Assembly: GCA_017649925.1 (NCBI GenBank)
Contig: JAGCFX010000082.1
Location: 59,760-123,759 of the forward strand
DNA length: 64,000 nucleotides
Direction of reading: 5' to 3'
Source of the DNA: Paludibacteraceae bacterium
Lineage (GTDB): Bacteria > Bacteroidota > Bacteroidia > Bacteroidales > Paludibacteraceae
The translations under genes and the position numbers were made by a program. Below, in pieces: positions 44,001-52,055 of the stretch (position 1 is its first letter; each line of letters starts with the position of its first letter). The notes under the pieces are model-generated. The model saw only the letters and a list, made by a program, of their open reading frames with translations, did no database searches and had not been told where the DNA came from.

Positions 44001-44509
44001 CCACCACGAACACGAATCTTCACATCCGCATCAGGACTACCTTCGGTAGTAGTTACCGACACACCGGCTAATTTTCCCTGCAGTGCTTCACTCGCCGAAG
44101 CGACAGGAATGTCTTTCAGCTGCTCTGCACTTACAGAAGCCACCGAAGTAACGACATCGCGTTTCTTAGTCGTTCCATAACCGGTCACGACCACTTCCTC
44201 AAGCACCTCACTATTCTCTGCGAGCACTACATCCATTGTGGTACCGGTAATTGGCAGTTCCTGCGTCTTCATGCCGATGTAAGAGAACACTAACTCCTTG
44301 GCGTCATCCGGCACTTCAAGTGAGTAATTACCATCAAAATCCGTTACCGTACCAATTGTAGTACCTTTCACAACCACAGAGGCAGAAATGATAGTCTCTC
44401 CCGTTTGGTCTTTGACTGTTCCGCTAATCACACGCGCCTCAACGGCCATGCCCATCAAAAGCAAGACCGAAAGCATCATGGCACGAAACATACTGTAATT
44501 CAGTTTCAT
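41099..44509 (-). CDS. SusC/RagA-family TonB-dependent outer membrane transporter
   Basis: The start at 44509 is used because the longer frame (44569) lies before the promoter. The 1136-residue product has a signal peptide, an N-terminal carboxypeptidase-D-like beta domain (VISGTVKDQTGETIISASVV), a TonB box and plug (EVVVTGYGTTKKRDVVTSVA, residues of about 120-240, and IRVRGGTSLTQSNDPLYIVDG) and a large C-terminal beta-barrel ending NIGMNIQF. It imports oligosaccharides with energy from the TonB complex. It heads the pectin operon. Confidence 0.97.
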   Translation of the reverse strand: MKLNYSMFRAMMLSVLLLMGMAVEARVISGTVKDQTGETIISASVVVKGTTIGTVTDFDGNYSLEVPDDAKELVFSYIGMKTQELPITGTTMDVVLAENSEVLEEVVVTGYGTTKKRDVVTSVASVSAEQLKDIPVASASEALQGKLAGVSVTTTEGSPDADVKIRVRGGTSLTQSNDPLYIVDGMPVSSISDIAPSDIASMDVLKDAAATAIYGAQGANGVIIITTKDADSDDDKMVFHVDYSGFIGWKKIAKKYDVMNPEDFALMQYEWAYQKDNSLSALRSNFYAYFDKVYNDSKYKDPSEIENSSISELLEEYADPSQHEFIDWQDKTFGRTGFNSNQSVSLSGGNKNANFTLSYNRIDDKAIMEQSNYIRNNISGKAKFKPFKNFTIGFSTRYTSTEVLGSGSNAVKDNGTSTESRLRNCVVYTPTVLLSKNDGTVEDEDETFGSLYDPLTTIRDNYKLKLDKKWNIQGYVSYKFAKYFTVRSDIGYESRYTTTDRYYGPTTYFSRNTGRPGIEGGTAQIQVTDERRSSLTNHNTLEWKQSFNSDHNVSVLVGEETVMRKGEIQNEYGFGYKGSYDVLHGEIFNYMGQAAYSEFTNYINPRDNQLSFLARANYDYKGRYYITGTFRADCSTRFAKGHQWGYFPSGAVAWRMSDEEFMQDAASWLSNMKFRLSIGMAGNNNVDLGYLHPDYLSQQMTYFDMGQGTSNILVVGGADKIAANPDLKWETTITRDFGIDYGFFNERLTGTIDLYWNTTKDLIIRQIIPARYNYQYQNIGSTRNMGMEFSIKGIILDHKSKSLSYNLSVDANISFNKTRIQDLGKVTSMLAQTSCFGSSEYLTTAEFLLEVGQPVGNVYGYVTDGYYTASDFQSYLSSTHAWGLKSDVPTYGDGFLTNSPVPGSIKFKDLDGDGKITEADKTILGNTVPTHTGGFNINFNIGGDKWGKFDLAANFTFAFGNKILNLSKMEYTTITEKTKMRNLISAMSFNNRYSLFSAQGQYMPDVYATSALMFGDEYAAFAAQLDQMNANKGAINHSPIMSHYVVTDLDMEDGSFLRLNQLTLGYSLPKEWMQKTKVITNIRVYVQGTNLFCATKYSGLDPEVDTRSSKNPLTPGVDFSAYPKSRGVNIGMNIQF

Positions 44510-44555
44510 AAAGAAAAAATTGTTTGTGTGTAATTGTATATTAAATAATTTGGCT

Positions 44556-44600
44556 GCAAAATTACACAAAAAACGTCAATCTTATGTGTAAAAATTGACG
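44556..44600 (-). promoter_or_regulatory. Promoter and candidate operator of the pectin operon
   Basis: The minus strand -7 box TAATTTTGC (44556-44564) is preceded by a weak -33 region. A perfect 7-bp inverted repeat CGTCAAT...ATTGACG (44574-44580 and 44594-44600, 13-nt spacer) covers that region. Its half-sites are two helical turns apart, fitting a dimer-binding operator. Assignment as an operator is inference. Confidence 0.6.
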
Positions 44601-44640
44601 CAAAAACACAAATTATAGGATTTTTTGCTAAATAGAGTTG

Positions 44641-46557
44641 TCAAAATGGCTCTGCGTATGTACATCCTTCGCGCCAACGAGAGCAGCCATAGCGTGTATT
44701 GCCGCGAATGATTAAGCCCTGCCGGCAAACGGGACATAGCATACCCGCCTTGTTGGACTTAACGTCTTTTACCACGCCGGAGGTCATTTCTTTGAGTTCT
44801 TCCAAGAACTGTTGAGCGGTATATTCTCCGCGCTCTATCTCACGTAGTTTTTTCTCCCAGAGACCGGTCAGTTCCGCCGATTTGAGCAGGGGAGATATAA
44901 TCGTGTGAATCAGGTCAATACCCACTTCCGTTGCGCGGAGCGACTTGCTTTGTTTGACGATATATTTGCGTTGATAGAGTTTCTCGATGATGGCTGCGCG
45001 CGTAGAAGGACGCCCGATACCATTCTCTTTCATTGCCTCACGCAACTCTTCGTTATCCACCGTCTTGCCCGCTGTCTCCATAGCACGCAACAGCGTTGCC
45101 TCGGTATAGTATTTAGGAGGAGTGGTTGTTTTCTCTTTCAATTGCGGCACATGCGGTCCTGATTCTCCTTTTACAAATGCAGGCAGACTCTTCGCGTTCT
45201 CTTCATCGGACTTGTCAGAGTCATCCGGAGCATCAGACAGGTTGTCGTCAAACACAACTCGCCAACCGGGTTTGAGGACTTCTCTACCGGTCACTTTGAA
45301 GTCGATATCGCCAGCCTTGGCCAATACCGTAGTATTGCTTACCTCGCACTCGGGATAGAAAACCGCGATGAAATGCAACGCCACGAGATCATACACTTTC
45401 TTCTCGTCCGCAGTCAGTCCTTCCGGACGTTGACCCGTTGGAATAATAGCATGGTGATCGGTCACTTTCTTGTTATCAAAAACTTTCTTGGATTTAGGAA
45501 GTTTTGCACCGAGGAGAGGTGCTACTTGCGGGAAATAATCTTTAATACCGGCAAGTATTCCGGGCACTTTCGGATATAAATCATCGCTCAAGTACGTTGT
45601 ATCCACACGCGGATAAGTCGTCACGCGCTTTTCGTACAGCGATTGGATGAGCTGCAGCGTTTGCTCAGCAGAGAATGAGAATTTCTTATTGCAATCGACC
45701 TGCAATGAGGTCAAGTCATACAACTTCGGCGCATACTCCACCCCTTTTTTCTTTTCCACGGAAGTAATGGTCAGCGGCAGATCTTTAATGGAGTCCACTA
45801 ATGCATTTCCCTGTTCCTCCGAAGTGATGGCATACTCGCCCTCTTCCACCGGAATCTGCGCACTGAAGAGTGTATCGCGATAGGTCGTTTTCAATTCCCA
45901 ATAAGTGCGCGGAACAAAATTCTCTATTTCCGCCTGGCGTTTTACCACCAATGCCAACGTTGGCGTCTGGACCCGTCCGACAGACAGCACTTGTCGGTCC
46001 CGACCACTCCCGCGCGCGTACCTTATAGTGTATGCACGTGTGGCATTCATACCCAGTAGCCAGTCGCCGATGGCGCGCATCATACCGGCTTCATACAGAT
46101 GCTGATATTCCGATTGATCTTTGAGTTGCTGAAAACCTTCACGAATAGCCTCTTCTGTCAACGAATTGACCCACAAGCGTTTAACAGGACATTTGCAACC
46201 GGCTTGTTGGTACACCCAACGTTGAATCAACTCCCCTTCCTGACCGGCATCACCGCAGTTAATCACTTCGTCGGCTTGGTCTATCAACGCTTTGATGATA
46301 TTGAATTGTTTATGCACGCCTTCATCGCCATGCACTTTGATAGAAAAACGTTGCGGAATCATCGGCAGCGAACTGAGACTCCATGCCTTCCATTGGTCGG
46401 TATATTCTTGAGGGTCTAACAAAGCACACAGGTGACCGAAAGTCCAAGTCACCTGATAGCCGTTTCCCTCAAAATAACCGTCTTTACGCTGTTTGGCGCC
46501 CAACACATTGGCTATATAGGCGCCTACCGATGGTTTCTCTGCAACACAAACAATCAT
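44641..46557 (-). CDS. topB: DNA topoisomerase III (type IA)
   Basis: TopB relaxes and decatenates DNA by single-strand passage. The 638-residue product has the Toprim start (MIVCVAEKPSVGAYIANVLGA), the catalytic tyrosine in RVTTYPRVDTTYLSDDL near residue 310, and NCGDAGQEGELIQRW in the metal site near residue 100. The C-terminal end has one zinc-ribbon (CPVCRQGLIIRGNTRYGCSRW). It is in the polysaccharide export operon: its ATG lies 2 nt after the Wzc stop (TGAATATG). Length and motifs are otherwise normal. Confidence 0.96.
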   Translation of the reverse strand: MIVCVAEKPSVGAYIANVLGAKQRKDGYFEGNGYQVTWTFGHLCALLDPQEYTDQWKAWSLSSLPMIPQRFSIKVHGDEGVHKQFNIIKALIDQADEVINCGDAGQEGELIQRWVYQQAGCKCPVKRLWVNSLTEEAIREGFQQLKDQSEYQHLYEAGMMRAIGDWLLGMNATRAYTIRYARGSGRDRQVLSVGRVQTPTLALVVKRQAEIENFVPRTYWELKTTYRDTLFSAQIPVEEGEYAITSEEQGNALVDSIKDLPLTITSVEKKKGVEYAPKLYDLTSLQVDCNKKFSFSAEQTLQLIQSLYEKRVTTYPRVDTTYLSDDLYPKVPGILAGIKDYFPQVAPLLGAKLPKSKKVFDNKKVTDHHAIIPTGQRPEGLTADEKKVYDLVALHFIAVFYPECEVSNTTVLAKAGDIDFKVTGREVLKPGWRVVFDDNLSDAPDDSDKSDEENAKSLPAFVKGESGPHVPQLKEKTTTPPKYYTEATLLRAMETAGKTVDNEELREAMKENGIGRPSTRAAIIEKLYQRKYIVKQSKSLRATEVGIDLIHTIISPLLKSAELTGLWEKKLREIERGEYTAQQFLEELKEMTSGVVKDVKSNKAGMLCPVCRQGLIIRGNTRYGCSRWREGCTYAEPF

Positions 46558-46559
46558 AT

Positions 46560-48866
46560 TCAGATTTCTGTTGTGCCGTACCCGTAACCGTAACCATACC
46601 CCATGCGGTTACCTTTGACGCCATTAAGCACACAAGCCACATTATGCATGCGTTTCTGCTCAACGACCTGATTGATATAATCAATCATCTCAGTAGGCGT
46701 GTACTTGTAACGGCTGACGAAGATTGTCATATCGGCTACGCGGTCTAACAGATAGGTATCGCTGACGAGTGCCACAGGCGCTGTATCTACAATCACGTAG
46801 TCATAACGTTTGCGCAGTTCCGCAAACAACTCATCTACACGGTCGGTTTGCAACAACTCGGAGGGGTTCGGAGGAATAGTACCGCACGGGATGAGATCCA
46901 AGTTCTTGTGCTCGCCACTCGGAACAATGATATCGTCCAATTTCACATTCGGCTCTGCCAAATAATTTGTCAAGTAACCCTTCGTATTCAGATTGAAGTA
47001 AGTTGCCAACATAGGCTTGCGAATATCCAAGCCTACTAGCACGACCTTCTTTCCAAGGATAGCCAACGACAATGCGATATTGCTGGACACGTACGACTTA
47101 CCCTCGTCATGATTACAAGACGTCACCAACACCACCGGCGACGCAACATCTTGAGGTAACGCAAACCGCAGATTAGTACGAAGCAACCTAAATAACTCCG
47201 AAGACGCAGACTGTTCGCCCTCACGAATAGCAATATGCGGATTATGAGGATCCCATGCCAACTGCCCTAACACCGATGCATTTACACGACGTTCAAACTC
47301 CTTTGCATCGTCAATCGTATCGTTCAGTAGCACAAAAATATAAAGAATTCCCGCAGGCAACATCAAACCCAAAATGAAGCATACCAATAGCAGTTTCAAC
47401 AATTTCGGGCTCTTACTTCGTATGTTGTATTGCGGAATATCTATAATCTTAGCCGGCATTGATGTCGCTGCTAGCATCAGCGCGTTCTCCTCGCGTTTCT
47501 GATACAGGTAGAGATACAAACTCTCCTTCAGTTTCTGCTCACGTGCAACACGAACATATTCACGCTCCTGCTCCGGCGCATCCTTGATCTTACGATTATA
47601 TTTTGTATCTTGTGCCTGCAAACTACGCTGACGTATTCTCAAACTCTCACGCACCGAACCGATAGACGCGATGATATTCTGACGCATCGATGCCAATTGC
47701 GCATTCATTTGCTCAATAACCGGGTTGTCTTCCGTTGCCGTGCGCTGGATTCGCATACGCTGCAACTGAAGCGCATTGTACTCTGACAACGCACTCACCA
47801 ACGCGGCATCCGAAATGCCTAAGTTCGCAGGAATCAGATTGTTTCGCTTTGTGTCATCGCGCAAGAACTCGTCCACATACTCCACCAAACTCAATTGCGT
47901 TTCAATCTCCGTCATCGCACGTTGTTCCATACTGCTTGCCTCTAGGAACAACTGAGCCTGCGTTTTAATATCTGCGATATTGTTTTTCTCCTTATAACTC
48001 GACAACTCTTGTTCGGCATCCGCCAATTCGGAAGAGATAATTGCCATACGATCGTCAATAAAGGCCGCCGTATTTGTAGCAATCATGTTCTTATCCACTA
48101 TTGAATTGAGGTTATACTGCTCAATCAACTGACTCAACAATGCCTTGTCTCGCTCCGGCACCGGAGAGGAAATGGAGAGATTGATAATATTGGACTCTTT
48201 CTTGTTTTGAGCTATTTTCAACTCTTTGCTATAAGCGGCAACCACCAAATCGCGACGGGAATGGACAAGCCGATAGGTAGAATCTTTACTCAACGGACGA
48301 TTGGCATGAATGGCTATCGTGCCGGCGCACGTCTCGATCGGGCTTCCTAATTCACTAACTTTACTTGTTGAACTGTTTAAAAGTCCTATTTTTGTTTTTA
48401 CTTTATAACCCGATTTAGTCGGTTTAATCGTTATCACAATCGTTTTTTCATCTGCCTCTTCCGTTAGCTGAATGCATTTGAGAGACAACGCGGGAGTTCG
48501 GAACTCCGTTTCCCAACGCAAACCGCTTCGCACCGCCGTCTCATCCCAGATATTCAACGCATCTATCGCCTGGTACAGCAAATCTCGAGAAGCCAATACC
48601 AAGACCTCATCACCCGTTGCCGAGTTACCGGAAAGACCTAACATTGACAATGCATCAAATTGTGCGCCGCCGGCTTTCTGACGCAACATAATACTTGCGT
48701 CCGTAGTCCACTTGGGTGCTTTGCGCAAGTAATACGCCATACCCAACAGGCAACAAATCATAACACCCACAACGAACCACCACCAGTGTTCCAATACAAT
48801 GCGTATGATTTTACGAACATCAATCTCTTGAGCCTGATTCGCGTTATTCAGTTTCGTATTTTCCAT
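46560..48866 (-). CDS. Wzc-like polysaccharide copolymerase and tyrosine kinase
   Basis: This inner membrane protein controls polysaccharide chain length and export. The 768-residue product has a short N-terminal region and TM1 (WWWFVVGVMICCLLGMAYYL near residue 30), a long coiled periplasmic domain with repeats of Glu/Arg/Gln (residues of about 240-470), TM2 (LLKLLLVCFILGLMLPAGIL near residue 490), and a cytoplasmic BY-kinase domain: SCNHDEGKSYVSSNIALS near residue 580, VVLVGLDIRKPML, and YDYVIVDTAPVALVSD near residue 695. The C-terminus GYGYGYGYGTTEI is a tyrosine cluster that would be autophosphorylated. It starts 12 nt after the Wza gene stop. Confidence 0.93.
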   Translation of the reverse strand: MENTKLNNANQAQEIDVRKIIRIVLEHWWWFVVGVMICCLLGMAYYLRKAPKWTTDASIMLRQKAGGAQFDALSMLGLSGNSATGDEVLVLASRDLLYQAIDALNIWDETAVRSGLRWETEFRTPALSLKCIQLTEEADEKTIVITIKPTKSGYKVKTKIGLLNSSTSKVSELGSPIETCAGTIAIHANRPLSKDSTYRLVHSRRDLVVAAYSKELKIAQNKKESNIINLSISSPVPERDKALLSQLIEQYNLNSIVDKNMIATNTAAFIDDRMAIISSELADAEQELSSYKEKNNIADIKTQAQLFLEASSMEQRAMTEIETQLSLVEYVDEFLRDDTKRNNLIPANLGISDAALVSALSEYNALQLQRMRIQRTATEDNPVIEQMNAQLASMRQNIIASIGSVRESLRIRQRSLQAQDTKYNRKIKDAPEQEREYVRVAREQKLKESLYLYLYQKREENALMLAATSMPAKIIDIPQYNIRSKSPKLLKLLLVCFILGLMLPAGILYIFVLLNDTIDDAKEFERRVNASVLGQLAWDPHNPHIAIREGEQSASSELFRLLRTNLRFALPQDVASPVVLVTSCNHDEGKSYVSSNIALSLAILGKKVVLVGLDIRKPMLATYFNLNTKGYLTNYLAEPNVKLDDIIVPSGEHKNLDLIPCGTIPPNPSELLQTDRVDELFAELRKRYDYVIVDTAPVALVSDTYLLDRVADMTIFVSRYKYTPTEMIDYINQVVEQKRMHNVACVLNGVKGNRMGYGYGYGYGTTEI

Positions 48867-48878
48867 ATGAATAAAATC

Positions 48879-49691
48879 CTAATTATTTGCTCCCATCTTC
48901 AAGCTAACCACCGTCACAATCACCGTTGCCGCACTGGCTACCGTAGAAACCATGCTTAACCATAAACCGACGTTAGAACTCTGAACAACTCGTACGCCGT
49001 TCGGAGAAACGTAAAGCACGTCGTTTTGCTGCAGATAATAGTATGGAGACGCATACAAATTTACATCACCTAAATCCAAACGGGCAAATTCCAGTTTGCC
49101 ATCCACCTCGCGGGTAAGCAACACATCTTCCCTACGACCGTAAGGAGTCAAATCACCCACTGCTGCCAATGCCTCGAAAATAGTCAAACGACCACGAGTT
49201 AACGGCACGCGCCCTGGATTTTTTACCTCACCCAAAACAGTCACTTTCGCATCCACCAAATCCACATGAACCATCGGATTAAGCACTTGTTTCTCCAGCA
49301 AAGACTTGATTGTATCTTCTACCTGCGCACGCTTCAAGCCGGCCACATGCACCTTGCCCAAAACAGGCAATTCAACCTCTCCTGCCTCATCCACAATATA
49401 ATACGGAACAGAAGGAGTGGTCTGGACTTGATTTGTGCCGGGTTTATCATAAGTCACTTTTGCTAAGTTATACGGAGCTACAGCCTCTTGATCCAACGCA
49501 GAAACAAAAAAAGTCAAAGCATCTCCGCTTCGAATAACCGTTTCAGACTGCGGTTGAAATTTAGCATTGATAGAATCGGCCGCACCGGCATTGGCATCGC
49601 GCACGTAAGTCATTTTCTTCTTCGTTACGCAGCTCACAGATAGGAGAGCCACCAAGCTCAAAAGAAAAACTTGTTTGATTGTTCTATACAT
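48879..49691 (-). CDS. Wza-like polysaccharide export lipoprotein
   Basis: The start at 49691 begins a lipoprotein signal (MYRTIKQVFLLSLVALLSVSC), lipidated at the Cys near residue 21. The 270-residue product has the poly-export domain (VIRSGDALTFFVSALDQEAV near residue 60, YYIVDEAGEVELPVLGKVHV near residue 105) and SLBB-like domain (KVTVLGEVKNPGRVPLTRGRLT near residue 165), and one helix near the C-terminus (VGLWLSMVSTVASAATVIVTVV). It should form the outer membrane export channel with the Wzc partner next to it. The repeat unit exported is unknown because no glycosyltransferases are in the window. Confidence 0.92.
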   Translation of the reverse strand: MYRTIKQVFLLSLVALLSVSCVTKKKMTYVRDANAGAADSINAKFQPQSETVIRSGDALTFFVSALDQEAVAPYNLAKVTYDKPGTNQVQTTPSVPYYIVDEAGEVELPVLGKVHVAGLKRAQVEDTIKSLLEKQVLNPMVHVDLVDAKVTVLGEVKNPGRVPLTRGRLTIFEALAAVGDLTPYGRREDVLLTREVDGKLEFARLDLGDVNLYASPYYYLQQNDVLYVSPNGVRVVQSSNVGLWLSMVSTVASAATVIVTVVSLKMGANN

Positions 49692-49722
49692 AGTTTTACG
49701 ATGTTGTTTCACAAAATAGCGG

Positions 49723-49756
49723 GCAAAATTACAAAAAATAAATGATATACGCAAAT
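49723..49756 (-). promoter_or_regulatory. Promoter of the Wza-Wzc-topB operon
   Basis: The minus strand shows -33 ATTTGCGTATATC (ending 49756) and -7 TAATTTTGC (49723-49731). It is divergent from the sigma-54 activator promoter. Confidence 0.82.
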
Positions 49757-49800
49757 AATCGGGCGTTTTTTTGCAAAAAACGTAGATTTTTGATTATTTA

Positions 49801-49833
49801 TTTGCACATATCAAAAAAAAACACTAATTTTGC
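49801..49833 (+). promoter_or_regulatory. Promoter of the sigma-54 activator operon
   Basis: The -33 box TTTGCACATATC (49801-49812) and -7 box TAATTTTGC (49825-49833) put the transcription start near 49838, so the ATG at 49834 cannot be used and the one at 49855 is the start. Confidence 0.85.
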
Positions 49834-49854
49834 ATGACATTTTGGCAGAACAAC

Positions 49855-51042
49855 ATGACACAGCAGGAATTACTGGCTATAAAACAACGGTTTGGCATTA
49901 TTGGGCAAAGTTCGTTGCTAAATCGGGATATTGAAATCGCCGTGCAAGTCGCGCGCACCGATTTGAGTGTACTCATTACCGGAGAATCGGGCGTCGGAAA
50001 GGAGAATTTCCCGAAAATCATACATGCTTTCTCCGCTCGCAAACACGGTCCGTATTTTGCCGTCAACTGCGGTGCTATTCCCGAAGGGACGATTGACAGC
50101 GAGCTCTTCGGGCACGAAAAAGGAGCTTTCACGGACGCAAAAAGCGAGCATAAAGGATACTTTGAAATTGCGGACAACGGCACGCTTTTCTTGGATGAAG
50201 TAGGCGAGCTGCCGATGCCGACGCAAGTCCGTTTGTTGCGCGTTCTGGAAACCGGAGAATTTCTTCGGATGGGTTCCAGCCAAGTGCGAAAAACCAATGT
50301 GCGAGTGGTCGCGGCAACCAATCTCAACATGCGCCAAGCTATCGAAGACGGACGTTTCCGCGAAGACCTGTACTATCGTCTCAACACCGTTGAAATCCGG
50401 GTTCCGGCTTTGCGCGAACGCAAAGAAGACATCCCTTTGCTCTTCCGCAAGTTCGCAGTCGATTTTTGCAATCGATACCAGATGCCACCGCTCTCGCTCA
50501 ACGAAGAAGCTACACGTCTGCTGCAAGAATGCTATTGGCGCGGAAACATACGACAACTTAAAAACCTCGCAGAGCAGATTTCGGTCATTGAGATGGACCA
50601 TCAAATCAACGCGGATACGCTGCGCAAATACTTGCCGAAAGAGGAAAGCCAGCAAGGAATCGTTCTGCGCGCACCTGCACAAGAGCAAACAGGAAAGGAC
50701 TACTCGCACGAGATAGGAATCCTGTACAACATGCTCATGAAAACACAGCAGGAACTGCGAGAACTCAAAGAAGGACTGGCGAACTCTGCATACTCCATTC
50801 AGCCTAACGAAGAGACGATGCCGACGACTATCATCCAAACGCCGATTGTCACGCCCGAAACGCCGACGCGCAAACCGATTGAAGCAGAAGACATTGAGAG
50901 CAGTCTGCGCATCGAAGACGCTGAAATTGAGCGAATTAAACGTGCTCTTGAGATATCCGGAGGAAACAGAAAAGTGGCAGCAGCCAAATTGGATATCTCC
51001 GAACGAACACTTTATAGAAAGATCAAAGAGTATGGACTATAG
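49855..51042 (+). CDS. Sigma-54 interaction domain transcriptional activator
   Basis: The start at 49855 (MTQQELLAIKQRFGIIGQSS) follows from the promoter. The 395-residue protein goes almost directly into the AAA+ domain: Walker A GESGVGKE near residue 43, the sigma-54 loop FGHEKGAFTDA near residue 83, Walker B TLFLDEVGELPM near residue 105, and the GNIRQLKN arginine region near residue 233. A Fis-type HTH (NRKVAAAKLDISERTLYRKI) is at the C-terminus. There is no receiver or GAF domain at the N-terminus, so it is likely controlled by levels or a partner rather than phosphorylation. lptE overlaps its stop by 11 nt. Confidence 0.92.
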   Translation: MTQQELLAIKQRFGIIGQSSLLNRDIEIAVQVARTDLSVLITGESGVGKENFPKIIHAFSARKHGPYFAVNCGAIPEGTIDSELFGHEKGAFTDAKSEHKGYFEIADNGTLFLDEVGELPMPTQVRLLRVLETGEFLRMGSSQVRKTNVRVVAATNLNMRQAIEDGRFREDLYYRLNTVEIRVPALRERKEDIPLLFRKFAVDFCNRYQMPPLSLNEEATRLLQECYWRGNIRQLKNLAEQISVIEMDHQINADTLRKYLPKEESQQGIVLRAPAQEQTGKDYSHEIGILYNMLMKTQQELRELKEGLANSAYSIQPNEETMPTTIIQTPIVTPETPTRKPIEAEDIESSLRIEDAEIERIKRALEISGGNRKVAAAKLDISERTLYRKIKEYGL

Positions 51043-51622
51043 GCCAAATCAGACTGGCGAGACACTATCGAGAGACTATCGGATCGAGACTGTCTCGAGA
51101 TTGCATCGAGGGCAAATCGGGATTGTTGCCTTCCTCGTGGCATGTCTTTTACTCGTTCTGCCGTCCTGTTCTATTAGTTACAAGTTCAACGGAGCCAACA
51201 TCAACTATCAAACAACGCACTCTATCTCCATCGCTGACTTTCCGAACAACGCCGCAATGGTTAATCCAACATTGAGCAACAACCTGTCCGAGAACATCCG
51301 CGATATGTTCGTTCGCCAAACGCGCCTTCAGGTATTGCGAAAAGGAGGAGATCTCGAATTGGAAGGAGAAATAGTCGGATACGATGTCTCGCAAGGAGCA
51401 ATCGCAACGGATAGTTATGCTTCGGAAAGCAAACTAACCATCTCTGTTACAGTGCATTACACAAACAATATCTATCCCGAAGAATCATTCGACAAAACCT
51501 ATACGGCATACCAAACATTTGATTCCAGCCAATTGCTAACGGATGTGCAGGATGACCTTTGCGCAACGATTATCAAAGAAATTGCCGAAAGCATTTACAA
51601 TGATACCGTCGCAAAATGGTAA
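51032..51622 (+). CDS. lptE: LptE-like LPS assembly lipoprotein
   Basis: LptE plugs the LptD channel that places lipopolysaccharide in the outer leaflet. The start at 51032 overlaps the previous stop by 11 nt. Residues 1-24 (MDYRPNQTGETLSRDYRIETV...) are a polar extension encoded by repeat-like DNA. The usual signal and lipobox follow (IGIVAFLVACLLLVLPSC, lipidated Cys near residue 46), then SISYKFNGANINYQTTHSISIADFPNNA, typical of Bacteroidetes LptE. The 196-residue total is longer than the usual about 170 because of the extension. secG is next with its own promoter. Confidence 0.88.
   Translation: MDYRPNQTGETLSRDYRIETVSRLHRGQIGIVAFLVACLLLVLPSCSISYKFNGANINYQTTHSISIADFPNNAAMVNPTLSNNLSENIRDMFVRQTRLQVLRKGGDLELEGEIVGYDVSQGAIATDSYASESKLTISVTVHYTNNIYPEESFDKTYTAYQTFDSSQLLTDVQDDLCATIIKEIAESIYNDTVAKW
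51043..51100 (+). repeat. Repeat-like element at the start of lptE
   Basis: The sequence has overlapping GACACTATCGAGAGACTATCG-like units and the perfect palindrome TCGAGACTGTCTCGA (51084-51098). It encodes the N-terminal extension of LptE. Confidence 0.65.
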
Positions 51623-51636
51623 AAAACTTTGAAAAA

Positions 51637-51669
51637 TTTGCATATTTAAAAAAAAAGCAGTACCTTTGC
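51637..51669 (+). promoter_or_regulatory. Promoter of secG
   Basis: The -33 box TTTGCATATTT (from 51637) and -7 box TACCTTTGC (51661-51669) are followed by AGCCGATTTTG. The leader is about 47 nt and contains a possible small hairpin. Confidence 0.88.
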
Positions 51670-51720
51670 AGCCGATTTTGCAAAAAATCCGATACGAAAT
51701 ATATTAAACATTAAATAATT

Positions 51721-52038
51721 ATGTACATTTTTATTACTATCTTAATTGTTATTGCCGCCATTCTGTTGACGCTGCTCGTTTTGGTGCAGAATAGCAAAGG
51801 TGGTGGTTTGGCTGCTGGTTTTGCCAGCGGTAACATGGTGATGGGAGCTCCGAAAACAGCTGACTTCTTGGAGAAAGCTACGTGGACGCTCATCGCACTC
51901 ATCGTTTTCTTCAGCATCGCTGCCGTTGGTTTCAGCAAAGGCCAGCAAGTGGCTATCGAAGAGCAATCTGCTATTCAGGTAGAAGAGGCAGCACCTGCAC
52001 AACCGGCTGCAGAATTACCGGTTGAAAACGCTGAGTAA
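51721..52038 (+). CDS. secG: SecG protein-export membrane subunit
   Basis: SecG assists SecYEG-driven protein export. The 105-residue product has two transmembrane helices (MYIFITILIVIAAILLTLLVLVQ and TWTLIALIVFFSIAAVGF) joined by the conserved loop NSKGGGLAAGFASGNMVMGAP, and an Ala/Glu-rich tail typical of Bacteroidetes. The promoter lies at 51637-51669, and a bidirectional terminator follows. Confidence 0.94.
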   Translation: MYIFITILIVIAAILLTLLVLVQNSKGGGLAAGFASGNMVMGAPKTADFLEKATWTLIALIVFFSIAAVGFSKGQQVAIEEQSAIQVEEAAPAQPAAELPVENAE

Positions 52039-52055
52039 TTTATTCTCTATTACAA

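Noticed and set aside
49834-49854. Earlier ATG for the sigma-54 activator
   Set aside because: It lies directly after the -7 box and before the predicted start of transcription.
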